Part shown: positions 45,309-53,973 of the stretch, piece by piece
Layout of the letters: each line of letters opens with the position of its first letter
Numbering within the stretch: the stretch's first letter is position 1
The notes under the pieces: model-generated
Databases searched by the model: none
Seen by the model: the letters and a program-made list of their open reading frames with translations, nothing else
Told to the model about the DNA's origin: nothing
Program-made: the position numbers and the translations under genes
From: Microbulbifer agarilyticus
GTDB taxonomy: Bacteria; Pseudomonadota; Gammaproteobacteria; Pseudomonadales; Cellvibrionaceae
DNA: 64,000 bases
Direction of reading: 5' to 3'
Assembly (NCBI RefSeq): GCF_019800665.1
Contig: NZ_JAHVKO010000002.1
Span: 186,001 to 250,000, forward strand

Positions 45309-47633
45309 TTACAGCTCGTAGGTCAGTTCCACCCCAATCACACGGCCCTTGTTGAGCGGCGTAAAGCTGGCACCCGCTCCACCGAGGGAGGCAGGCAACT
45401 GGGTATTGTTGCCTTCGGTCACTTCATCCAGGATGTTTTTGCCAAACATCGATACGCGATAGCTGCCGGAGTCTGGCACAAAGCCGAAGCTCAGATCCAG
45501 CATATCCGCTTCTGACAACATACCGAGGTTATTGTCAGTATACGGGGATGCATCACGATGGTTGAAGTTGATGCGTGAGGTGAGCACACCGAGGTTACCC
45601 AACTGCAAGTCGTGTACAACACCCACACCGTAAGTCCAAGGTGCTAGGCGCGGGATATCCAATCCCAGGTCGGTAGCGTCTACCACACCGTCACCGCTGA
45701 TATCACCGCGCACGGAGTCATACTCGCCATCCACATAACCAACGTTCATGGTGAACAGCAGGTTATCGGTGGCCGCAGCCATGGCCTCAAACTCAGCACC
45801 CTGAATGGTTGCATCAGCCGTGTTGCGAATGTACTGAACAACAGAGAAAACCGGGTCTGCCAGGTTTTCCTCACGCTGCATATCGTCAATGGTGTTGTGG
45901 AACAGAGCAAAGTTGGTACGTACACGTCCGTCAAACCAGTCGGCTTTACCGCCGATCTCGAAGCTGGTCTGCTCTTCCTGGTCAGTGGGGCCAGGCTGAT
46001 ACAGCAGGCCAGTGTTACGCATATTGTAACCACCGCTGCGGAAACCTTTGGTCCAGTAGCTGTAGAGCTGGGCATTGTCTGCCAAGTTCCACTGCAAACC
46101 GACTTTCGGGGTGAAGGCATTCCAATCTTCACTGTCATTGAAGTCGTATACCGCACAGCCTCCCAGCTGACACATAGTAGTCGCGGCCACAACTGGGTTG
46201 ATGGTCGCTACCTGAGCATCCTTTTCTTCCATTGAGTAGCGGCCACCCAGTGTCAGAATCCAGTCTTCGTTCAGATCAATATCCGCCTGAGCGAAGATAC
46301 CCATGGCTTCATGATCCTGCAGACCACCACCGGTAATATCCAGACCGCTCAATGGCAGCAGGCGGTTTTCAAAGTACTCCAGGTCCTGGCTAAACCAGTA
46401 AAGACCCGTAGTAATGGCGGTAGAACCAAAACGGCCAGCGTAGCGCAGCTCATTGGAAAGCTGGCTTTGATCGACGCTGGTATTGGCATGGAAGGCGGTA
46501 ATGGGCAGGGAGTCGATATCGCCAAGACCAATTGCGCTGTACTCACGCCAGGCCAGGATATTGGTGATGGTACCGTTGCCAAATGCCACGTCGTGGTTGT
46601 ACTCGGCAATGACCTGGGTCCATTCGTCGTCCTGGAAACCTTCCTCGTCCTGGGCTACCTCAAAAGAGTCACCGCTATTGTCCCAATCGGTGATCCCGAA
46701 GAGACCAGCAAGCTGCTGAGCGCCAGGAGCAACCAGGGAGCCGTCAGGGCCAAAGATTGGCTGGCCACGGTTTTGCGCGACGACACCGTCGGAATCCATT
46801 TTGCCGTGCTCCATGCGCACCAGCAGTTCCGAGGACTCACCCAAGTCAACGCTGAAGCTCGGGCGAATAAACCAGCTCTGGGAGGCACCGGCGTTATCGT
46901 TGCCGGTAGCAACATTCTCAAACCAGCCCTGATCATCGTTGTAATAAACGGTTACACGGCCGTTGACGGTATCGGAGATCGCACCGTTTACGTTGGCAGC
47001 CACGACCGAATCGAGGTTGTCGGTGGTGGAGACTTTGAACTTGCTGGAGAACTCTTCTGTTGGGCGCGCAGTCTTGATTACCACTGCACCACCGGTCACG
47101 TTACGGCCAAACAGCAGACCCTGAGGCCCACGCAGGACCTCAATACCTTCGAGGTCAAACATGTCCGTCACAACCCCGGCATTAATACCCATATACATGC
47201 CATCGACAAACACGCCGACAGTAGGGTCAATGGAGGGGATTGAGCTGTTCACACCGAGGCCGCGCACGGTGAAATTCGCAGTGTTCTTAACGGTACCGAT
47301 ATCATCCAGCTGAACGTTCGGCATTTTGAAAGCGAGGCTTTGCAGGTCGCGAGTCTGCAAAGCTTCCAACTGGTCGCCAGAATAGGCTGTAGCGGCTACA
47401 GGTACTTCCTGCAGCATTTCAGCTTCCGCACGCTTACGTGCAGTAACCTGGACTTCTTCCATTAATGTACTGACAGAACCTTCCGCTGCGGCAGCATGCA
47501 CGCTACCCACACCACAAGCCAGAGACAAAGCAGCCAGCGAGCAGGCCGAAGCCAGCACCAGATTCTTGCTTTTGCCATTGGCAGTGTTCAAACGAAAGGA
47601 CTTGGACGCGGTACCGTCAGTTTGACTTCCCAT
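45309..47633 (-). CDS. TonB-dependent outer membrane receptor
   Basis: Imports an unknown ligand across the outer membrane using TonB energy. The ATG at 47633 has GGAG upstream and gives 774 residues; the frame is open 30 codons further but without a better start. There is a long signal region (LVLASACSLAALSLACGVGSVHA), a plug domain (EEVQVTARKRAEAEMLQEVPVAA onwards, LEGIEVLRGPQGLLFGRN) and a beta barrel ending in VIGVELTYEL. Near residue 644 a DISGDGVVDATDL sequence resembles an EF-hand or dockerin calcium loop. No dedicated transport partner gene is adjacent, so the ligand cannot be inferred. Confidence 0.93.
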   Translation of the reverse strand: MGSQTDGTASKSFRLNTANGKSKNLVLASACSLAALSLACGVGSVHAAAAEGSVSTLMEEVQVTARKRAEAEMLQEVPVAATAYSGDQLEALQTRDLQSLAFKMPNVQLDDIGTVKNTANFTVRGLGVNSSIPSIDPTVGVFVDGMYMGINAGVVTDMFDLEGIEVLRGPQGLLFGRNVTGGAVVIKTARPTEEFSSKFKVSTTDNLDSVVAANVNGAISDTVNGRVTVYYNDDQGWFENVATGNDNAGASQSWFIRPSFSVDLGESSELLVRMEHGKMDSDGVVAQNRGQPIFGPDGSLVAPGAQQLAGLFGITDWDNSGDSFEVAQDEEGFQDDEWTQVIAEYNHDVAFGNGTITNILAWREYSAIGLGDIDSLPITAFHANTSVDQSQLSNELRYAGRFGSTAITTGLYWFSQDLEYFENRLLPLSGLDITGGGLQDHEAMGIFAQADIDLNEDWILTLGGRYSMEEKDAQVATINPVVAATTMCQLGGCAVYDFNDSEDWNAFTPKVGLQWNLADNAQLYSYWTKGFRSGGYNMRNTGLLYQPGPTDQEEQTSFEIGGKADWFDGRVRTNFALFHNTIDDMQREENLADPVFSVVQYIRNTADATIQGAEFEAMAAATDNLLFTMNVGYVDGEYDSVRGDISGDGVVDATDLGLDIPRLAPWTYGVGVVHDLQLGNLGVLTSRINFNHRDASPYTDNNLGMLSEADMLDLSFGFVPDSGSYRVSMFGKNILDEVTEGNNTQLPASLGGAGASFTPLNKGRVIGVELTYEL

Positions 47634-48119
47634 GTTTTCTCTCCATTGCACTGAGTTATTTTTATGTAATTTGCAGCAACAGAACCACAGCGACCTCTTC
47701 AGAAACCACCGAGAGGTCAGCAACCGTGCTCAAAATGGTCACACCTGAAAAACAAGCGCGGACAAACAAAAGATTACAAGAGGTTGGGCTATTGCAAAAC
47801 CCCTAACATATCGAGAAATTCATTCTATCTATCGCAAAAACCGCAAATATAAAGTCACAATAATAAGCACAAAAAAGTGACCGGATCGTCACGCGATACT
47901 GAGAACGAAAAACTGTTTCGTTATTTCTCCAATGTGTTGCTCAGGTAGCAACCTTAAAAAGGTATGAGTCTCTGGGTAACGTTTCCCAGAGTTCGCCCAT
48001 CGCCGGCATCAATAGTAAAAATTACCTATGCGAATGCTCAGTCGCCTTCACAAAGCGCATCCCATTGGCAGAATCGGCGAAAGCATGCACCCGATGCAGG
48101 TCAATGGCAGCCCTGCCCC
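47634..48119. other. Upstream region of the TonB-dependent receptor
   Basis: These 486 bases hold no gene. The part nearest the receptor is AT-rich. A perfect inverted repeat aacgaaa/tttcgtt with a 5-base spacer lies at 47904-47922. Around 47970-47991 ctctggg and cccagag flank taacgttt. Promoter elements could not be assigned with confidence. Confidence 0.45.
47970..47991. promoter_or_regulatory. LacI-family-like operator upstream of the receptor
   Basis: Perfect arms ctctggg (47970-47976) and cccagag (47985-47991) surround a central ggtaacgtttcc with a CG in the middle, as in LacI/GalR-family operators. It lies about 340 bases upstream of the receptor ATG. No LacI-family gene is in this window, so the regulator would be elsewhere. 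Confidence 0.4.
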
Positions 48120-48767
48120 TCAGGGGCTTAGCCGCTCCACTTGCCACACACCGTCTTCCATCGCGCGATAAATGAGACGATCGTGCAGGCGAGACGCACG
48201 GCCCTGCCAGAATTCCACCGCGTGAGGCACAACCCGATAACCGCCCCAGAACTCCGGCCGCGGCACTTCAGAGCCTTCGAACTTTTTCTCACATGCGGCG
48301 AACTGCTCCTCCAGCACCTCACGGGAGACAATCGCATCGCTTTGGTGCGAGGCCCATGCGGCAATCTGACTGTCGCGAGGACGGCTGGCAAAGTAGGCAT
48401 CAGCCTCCGCATCCGCCAACTGCCGGGCTTCACCGCGTACGATTACCTGGCGCTCCAGAAAATGCCAGGGGAACAGCAGCGAAACCTTCGGATTGGCGGT
48501 AATATCCCACGCCTTCTGGCTTTTCAGATTGGTATAGAAAACAAAACCGGACTCATCGAACCCTTTCAATAACACAATCCGCTGGGAAGGCTGCCCACTG
48601 GCATCAGCGGTACTCAGGCACATGGCACTGGGGTCGGAGATATCCGCCTTCACCGCCTCTTCGAGCCATTCGCGAAACTGGCTCATCGGGCCGTCAGCGA
48701 GGTCGCCCCGCTCCAGCCCGCCCTGCAAATATTCTCTACGCCACTGATCGATTTCCATCGCTGTCAT
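48120..48767 (-). CDS. pdxH: Pyridoxamine 5'-phosphate oxidase
   Basis: FMN enzyme that makes pyridoxal 5'-phosphate from pyridoxine or pyridoxamine phosphate. The 215-residue product has the FMN-contact blocks PSQRIVLLKGFDESGFVFYT and SLLFPWHFLERQVIVRG, the EFWGGYRVVP motif and the C-terminal Arg-rich RLHDRLIY with a terminal VERLSP, all typical. Length is near E. coli PdxH (218). It stands alone between the receptor upstream region and the J-like gene. Confidence 0.95.
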   Translation of the reverse strand: MTAMEIDQWRREYLQGGLERGDLADGPMSQFREWLEEAVKADISDPSAMCLSTADASGQPSQRIVLLKGFDESGFVFYTNLKSQKAWDITANPKVSLLFPWHFLERQVIVRGEARQLADAEADAYFASRPRDSQIAAWASHQSDAIVSREVLEEQFAACEKKFEGSEVPRPEFWGGYRVVPHAVEFWQGRASRLHDRLIYRAMEDGVWQVERLSP

Positions 48768-48897
48768 ATCCTTTACAACTATTTACTGGATCAACGTCTT
48801 ACTGGATCACTTGGTACAAAAAGCCTTGGATAGTGTACGCAGTTTGCACTGCGATCCCCAATTTGCCTCATCCCACCAATAAACGTCTTGATCTGCA

Positions 48898-50235
48898 TCA
48901 TCCTTGACGACGCAGGTGCTCCTCGCGGCTCTTGCGGTAGTTAATGACGTGGGTCCGGCTCAGGCGGTCGTGCATCAAATTGCCTCCAAGGAAGCAATTA
49001 ATAAACCAGCCGATTTTGTAGGTTGGGATCGTGAGTAGGAAACTGAAGGACCGCCAAAGTCCATGCCAATACCCCACCCGCCCGAAATTCTTATCGGTGA
49101 CACGGTAGCCCAGTAACCATTTGCCAGGGGTTGTCTGCCACTCGGAGCACTCTGCCAACCAGGTCGCGATCAAATACAGTCCAGTGGACACAAGTGCGCC
49201 GTAAAGTCCCGCATCAGATTCCGACAGTCCAGAGACTTTCATAATAATCGCGGTGGCGAATACACCGATGGTCAGATGCACCAGCAGTATATCGAGGATT
49301 ACCGCTACGCTACGGCCCAGTACACTTCCGAAAAAATAGTAATTCAGCTGTTCAGCGACGACTTTCGTCTTCTGGCGTATCAGTTTACTGCCACCGCGAA
49401 TTGCCGAAGTCGGATCTCGCTCTTCAGAATCTAGCTGTAACGCATCAAATAAAGTATCGGCCAGGTCTTCATCAAACTGTTGATAGTACGCGCGCGGATT
49501 ACCTGACCAGCCGAACAGTTGATCACAATACGCCAGTACATTTTCAGTTACGTGGGTACGGTACTTCCCCTTTCGATTCGCCGCTTTCTGGTTAAAACGC
49601 GCAAATCGCTCAAAGACCGCAAGCCCCAGATTCCAGTTGTATTCGTCTTCCAGCATGTAAGGCGAGGTGCCGAGAAAATGCCAACGGTCTTCCCGGTTAA
49701 TTGTCAGAGGGTCTCGTAACACCTCATCAACCACTTCAAGAACACGGCGGTATTCATCAATACGCAGCTGCCGGGCCGCGTCTTCGGCTGCTTGCTCCTT
49801 GTCTGCCTCAGTATCTTCTTCGCAGGTGTTAGCTATCAGTTCGACACTTTGTGCTTGGGCTGCAGCCTCGCCGACTTCAGCCTCCGGCGCAGGCTCACTG
49901 TTTGACTGCAATGACGTAGCTTCTGTGGCCACAGCTGCTCTCGGCTCGCTTATCACAGCAGCCTCAATCGCGTCCGCAGCCTCGACAGTTTCCAGTGCAA
50001 CTTCTGCGACAGCTGGCTCAGGCCGCACCACACTCTCAGGTGGCGCCTCGCCGGTTTGCCGACTACGCGCACGGGTCTGGGCCACCTTTAGCGCTTGCTT
50101 ATAGGCGCTGTGCAACTGCTGGAACGCCTCGGGATTATCGTCCGGCCGGTTTTGCTTTAGCTTGACGGCATAGGCACGTTTGACTGCGCGAGGATCGTCA
50201 CACGGCTCGATGCCTAGGATTACCCAGGGGTTCAT
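48898..50235 (-). CDS. J-like domain membrane protein with RDD domain, HscC partner
   Basis: The 445-residue protein has an N-terminal J-like domain (WVILGIEPCDDPRAVKRAYA); where classical DnaJ has HPD it has RPD (R30-P31-D32), as in some J-like proteins of this kind. An acidic, Ala/Glu-rich linker spans about 60-155, a helical part follows, and a C-terminal RDD-type domain has about three membrane helices (AVILDILLVHLTIGVFATAI among them). Its ATG overlaps the stop of the HscC-type Hsp70 by one base, so the two are co-translated. It likely recruits the chaperone to the membrane, like DjlB/DjlC with HscC in E. coli. Confidence 0.82.
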   Translation of the reverse strand: MNPWVILGIEPCDDPRAVKRAYAVKLKQNRPDDNPEAFQQLHSAYKQALKVAQTRARSRQTGEAPPESVVRPEPAVAEVALETVEAADAIEAAVISEPRAAVATEATSLQSNSEPAPEAEVGEAAAQAQSVELIANTCEEDTEADKEQAAEDAARQLRIDEYRRVLEVVDEVLRDPLTINREDRWHFLGTSPYMLEDEYNWNLGLAVFERFARFNQKAANRKGKYRTHVTENVLAYCDQLFGWSGNPRAYYQQFDEDLADTLFDALQLDSEERDPTSAIRGGSKLIRQKTKVVAEQLNYYFFGSVLGRSVAVILDILLVHLTIGVFATAIIMKVSGLSESDAGLYGALVSTGLYLIATWLAECSEWQTTPGKWLLGYRVTDKNFGRVGYWHGLWRSFSFLLTIPTYKIGWFINCFLGGNLMHDRLSRTHVINYRKSREEHLRRQG

Positions 50236-51926
50236 CAGATCCAGTCCTCGCCATCAAAACGGTCAAGGAACTCCTGCAAACTCGCCTGCGCTTTCTTGAT
50301 CTCCGTCTGGTTTTGGCCATTCAGTATCCGGTCGAACTCGCCCAACGCGCGGGAGATCGCATCGCGCTGGGGGCCGAGGCAGGATTCATACAAACGCTCG
50401 CCGCGCGCAACCAGAGCGCGATTCACTTCGTCTTCCCGCGGGTGGAACTTTAGTGCCGCCAGCTTTTCAAGCGCCGCCGTCTTTTCCTTTTCATTGAGGG
50501 CGCCGGGGGTAAACTCGATTAGCTTGTTGTAGGTCTTGCCATTGGAGATCACTTTTACGTCGACTTCCAGCAATCCATTCATGTCGTAGCTGTAGCGGAT
50601 ATCCACCGCTTCCTGCCCTCGCGGCCCCTTGGGCACGGGTACACTCAATTCCCCCAGGTATACATTCTTTTTCACCAGGCGGTTTTCCCCCTGGTAAACG
50701 TCGATACGCAGCTCGGTTTGGTTGTCACTTGCCGTGCACACCTGGCGCACGATACTCACAGGAACGACCGTATTGCGGTCGATAATTGGCAGGAAGTAAT
50801 CCCCCTGGTCCGGGCTGTCTTCATTCACAATTCCGGTCCCGAGGGTATACGGGCAGACATCGGTAAGGACGATATCATCCAGCGCCGCATTACGGGATTT
50901 GAGCCCACCCTGAATGGCCGCGCCGATGGCAACAACGGTGTCCGGGTCGAGATGGCACGATGGCAAACGGCCAAACATACGGCCTACCATAGAGCGAAAC
51001 AGTCCCATCCGGGTGGAACCGCCAACCAAAACGACCTCATCGATGGTTTGAGGGGGCATATCCGCGTCGCGCATGGCCCGTTCAATCGGACGCTTGGCGC
51101 GCAGCAAAAGCGGCGTGGCTACCTTCTCAAACCATTCGGAAGACGCGACCCACTGCACTTTTTCTTTGCCCAGCTCCAATTCCAAGGGCTGTGCACCCGG
51201 CTGGCCGATACGGCGCTTGGCGCTCTCCATTTGCATGTACAGGTTTTGCTGCTGTCGGGGTGAGAGCGAGGATTTCTCGATATTGAGCTCATTCAGCACA
51301 CTGTCGATCATGGCTTCAACAAAATCTTCACCACCGAGGAAGTTGTCCCCGGCACTGGCATGTACTTCCATAATGCCGTCGAAGAATTCAAGAATGGACA
51401 CATCGAAGGTGCCACCACCCAAGTCGAGAATCAGGAAGTTACCTTCGCGCTTTTCGTGCAATCCATATGCAACCGCCGCCGCAGTTGGCTCGTTGATCAG
51501 GCGCTCGACTTTTAGTCCGGCGAGTTCACCGGCGAGTTTGGTCGCATGACGCTGGTTGTCATTAAAGTAGGCTGGTACGCTGATCACCGCCTCGGTGATC
51601 TCTTCTCCTAGGAAGGCCTCGGCATCTTCTTTCAATGCCCGCAGTACCAATGCGGAAAGCTCTGTGGCGCTGAACAGCTGGCGGCCGAGTTTTACCTTGT
51701 GATCGGTACCCATCAGCCGCTTGAAGGCCGCCACGGTACGATCGCTGTGATTGATCAGGCGTTCCTTCGCGGTGCGACCCACAATCAGCTCACCGGCGTC
51801 ATCCAGGCCCACCACAGAGGGCGTCAATAGTTCCCCCAACCGGTTGGGAACCAGCGTAACGCCATCTTCCTGTAAAACGCCGCACGCACTATTCGTAGTA
51901 CCCAAATCAATCCCGATGATGGCCAT
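50235..51926 (-). CDS. hscC: HscC-type Hsp70 chaperone
   Basis: The 563-residue protein has the Hsp70 ATPase domain with IGIDLGTTNSACGV (phosphate 1), LINEPTAAAVAYGL, ILDLGGGTFDVSIL (phosphate 2) and VVLVGGSTRMGLF (adenosine), then a substrate-binding domain and a short helical lid. It is shorter than DnaK (about 640) and lacks the acidic tail, matching the HscC subclass (556 in E. coli). AGGGG lies upstream of the ATG. It forms a two-gene unit with the J-like/RDD protein. Substrates are unknown. Confidence 0.9.
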   Translation of the reverse strand: MAIIGIDLGTTNSACGVLQEDGVTLVPNRLGELLTPSVVGLDDAGELIVGRTAKERLINHSDRTVAAFKRLMGTDHKVKLGRQLFSATELSALVLRALKEDAEAFLGEEITEAVISVPAYFNDNQRHATKLAGELAGLKVERLINEPTAAAVAYGLHEKREGNFLILDLGGGTFDVSILEFFDGIMEVHASAGDNFLGGEDFVEAMIDSVLNELNIEKSSLSPRQQQNLYMQMESAKRRIGQPGAQPLELELGKEKVQWVASSEWFEKVATPLLLRAKRPIERAMRDADMPPQTIDEVVLVGGSTRMGLFRSMVGRMFGRLPSCHLDPDTVVAIGAAIQGGLKSRNAALDDIVLTDVCPYTLGTGIVNEDSPDQGDYFLPIIDRNTVVPVSIVRQVCTASDNQTELRIDVYQGENRLVKKNVYLGELSVPVPKGPRGQEAVDIRYSYDMNGLLEVDVKVISNGKTYNKLIEFTPGALNEKEKTAALEKLAALKFHPREDEVNRALVARGERLYESCLGPQRDAISRALGEFDRILNGQNQTEIKKAQASLQEFLDRFDGEDWI

Positions 51927-52267
51927 TGTTACCCCTGAACATAAAACCGGCTGAAATTGTTGTTATCGTGGGCCGCATTGAACCATATTTTGGCCATCCG
52001 CCCCTAAATCCCGTTGGATCCTGGCTAGTGAGCGCAACTGGCAACTTCACCACCCCACTCTCGCTGCCCGTCAAATGGCAAATATCCTGCCGCCAAAGGG
52101 ACCCTTTCTCAATTTTCCTGCGTTTTTTGCCACAAGGGAGCAGACTCTGCGGACGCTTGCGACTGGCCCGGAGCGAGACTAGGCTCGGTTCCACTCAAGA
52201 GCGATTGCACATGTCAGCCGCTCCAAATTAACTCGCGCAATACAAGAAAGAAGAACAGGAAAAAAGA
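51927..52267. other. Divergent intergenic region hscC/aruI
   Basis: No gene, tRNA or repeat is visible in these 341 bases. I looked for a heat-shock type promoter before hscC and did not find a convincing one. Confidence 0.5.
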
Positions 52268-53923
52268 ATGTCTTCCGCTGCTTCACCAACCACTTCTTCG
52301 CCGTCGTCTGCTGCGCAGCCTCTGCCCAGTTGTGCCCAGGTTCTGATGCACCTGCTTCGCCAGTACGAAGTGGACACCGTATTCGGTATCCCCGGCGTAC
52401 ACACCATCGAACTATACCGGGGGCTTCCCGGTAGCGGACTGACTCACATCACACCGCGCCACGAGCAAGGGGCCGCATTTATGGCCGATGGCTATGCCCG
52501 CGCCAGCGGCAAACCCGGTGTTTGCTTTCTGATCACGGGCCCAGGGGTAACCAACGCCGCCACAGCCATGGCACAGGCGTTTTCGGACTCTATCCCGATG
52601 CTCGTGATCAGTGCGGTAAACCGCCGCGAGGATCTCGGCACCGGCCGCGGCCGCCTGCACGAGTTGCCGCGCCAACAAGATGTAACCCGCGGCTTCTGTG
52701 TCTGGCAGCACGCCGTGACAAGCGCGGAACAGTTGCCAGAGACCCTGGCGCGCGCGTTTCAGGTCATGCATGCCCCGCGCCCGGGCCCGGTGCATATCGA
52801 GATCCCCATCGACCTGTTCCCTGCCCCCATGCAGTGCCCGCTCGCGGACTATCGCGCGGTAGCGCCGACGGCATTACCTGCAGCCGCCGCCGATACTGTA
52901 GCGACAGCAGCCAAATGGCTTGGCGCAGCGAAAAACCCGGTTATTCTGCTTGGCGGTGGTGCCCACGAAGGGGGTAAAGAAGCCACCGCGCTGGCAGAGA
53001 AACTGGCAGCACCGGTATTCCAATCCCTCGCCGCCAAAGGCATCGTGGATGAACGCCACCCGTTATGTGGTGGCGCCAACCTGAGCTTCTCCAATGTGCG
53101 CGAGCGTATCGAAAATGCGGATGTGGTACTGGCAGTAGCGACGGAACTGGCGGAGACCGACCGTAACCTGGTGCGGGATAACTATGCCTTCAACGGCAAA
53201 GTGATTCGCGTGGATCTGGACCCCGCCCAGCTGGTGTGCAACGCCAACCCGGACCTGGCCATCTGCGCAGACGCAAAGGCTACCCTGCAGCAATTGCTGG
53301 ATGCTTTGCCCGCAAAGGACAACACAAAAGCGCAACAGCAAACCGCTACCGAGGTAGAAGAACTACTGCGCGGCTGCCGCAACGAGTGGTGGCCGGGATC
53401 CGAAGGCCGCTACCCCTGGGTGCAGGCACTGCGCGATGCGCTGCCGGACAACGGTATTTTTGTTACCGACTCCACCCAGCTGGCGTATAACACCAACCAC
53501 GCTCTGCGCCTGTTCCAGCCACGCAGCCACATCACCTGCACCACTGGCTACGGCACCCTGGGCTTTGCCCTGCCCGCCGCAATCGGCGCCGCGCTGGCCA
53601 GCCCGCGCCCGGTGATCGGCTTGATTGGTGATGGTGGCATCATGTTTACTCTGGGAGAACTGGCCGCCGCCGTTGAGCAGAAGCTGTCACTGCCGATTCT
53701 GGTATGGAACAACAGTGGCTACGGCGAAATTCGCGATTTTATGGATGAGGCTGCGGTTGAACAGGAAGGCGTCAACCTGCACGCGCCGGACTTTGTCGGC
53801 CTCGCGCGCTCGTTTGGCGCGGAAGGCTGTCGCATCGATAGCCCGGAACAACTGAGCGAAGCGGTGGCCGATGCCTTTGCGCGCAAGGGGCCGACGCTTA
53901 TTGAGATTACTGCACCGTCGTGA
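52268..53923 (+). CDS. aruI: Thiamine-diphosphate-dependent 2-oxoacid decarboxylase, AruI-like
   Basis: Probably decarboxylates 5-guanidino-2-oxopentanoate to 4-guanidinobutyraldehyde in the arginine transaminase pathway. The 551-residue protein has the three acetolactate synthase-type domains: N-terminal PYR domain with catalytic E66 (ITPRHEQGAAFMADGYARA), a central domain, and a C-terminal TPP domain with the GDGGIMFTLGEL...NNSGYGE motif. An aldehyde dehydrogenase follows 50 bases on, which fits AruI plus guanidinobutyraldehyde dehydrogenase. The matching transaminase aruH is not in the window. A different 2-oxoacid as substrate cannot be excluded. Confidence 0.75.
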   Translation: MSSAASPTTSSPSSAAQPLPSCAQVLMHLLRQYEVDTVFGIPGVHTIELYRGLPGSGLTHITPRHEQGAAFMADGYARASGKPGVCFLITGPGVTNAATAMAQAFSDSIPMLVISAVNRREDLGTGRGRLHELPRQQDVTRGFCVWQHAVTSAEQLPETLARAFQVMHAPRPGPVHIEIPIDLFPAPMQCPLADYRAVAPTALPAAAADTVATAAKWLGAAKNPVILLGGGAHEGGKEATALAEKLAAPVFQSLAAKGIVDERHPLCGGANLSFSNVRERIENADVVLAVATELAETDRNLVRDNYAFNGKVIRVDLDPAQLVCNANPDLAICADAKATLQQLLDALPAKDNTKAQQQTATEVEELLRGCRNEWWPGSEGRYPWVQALRDALPDNGIFVTDSTQLAYNTNHALRLFQPRSHITCTTGYGTLGFALPAAIGAALASPRPVIGLIGDGGIMFTLGELAAAVEQKLSLPILVWNNSGYGEIRDFMDEAAVEQEGVNLHAPDFVGLARSFGAEGCRIDSPEQLSEAVADAFARKGPTLIEITAPS

Positions 53924-53973
53924 CGGCGGGCACGCAGAAAAATTCAGGGATTTACTAGGACTGCGAACACAAC

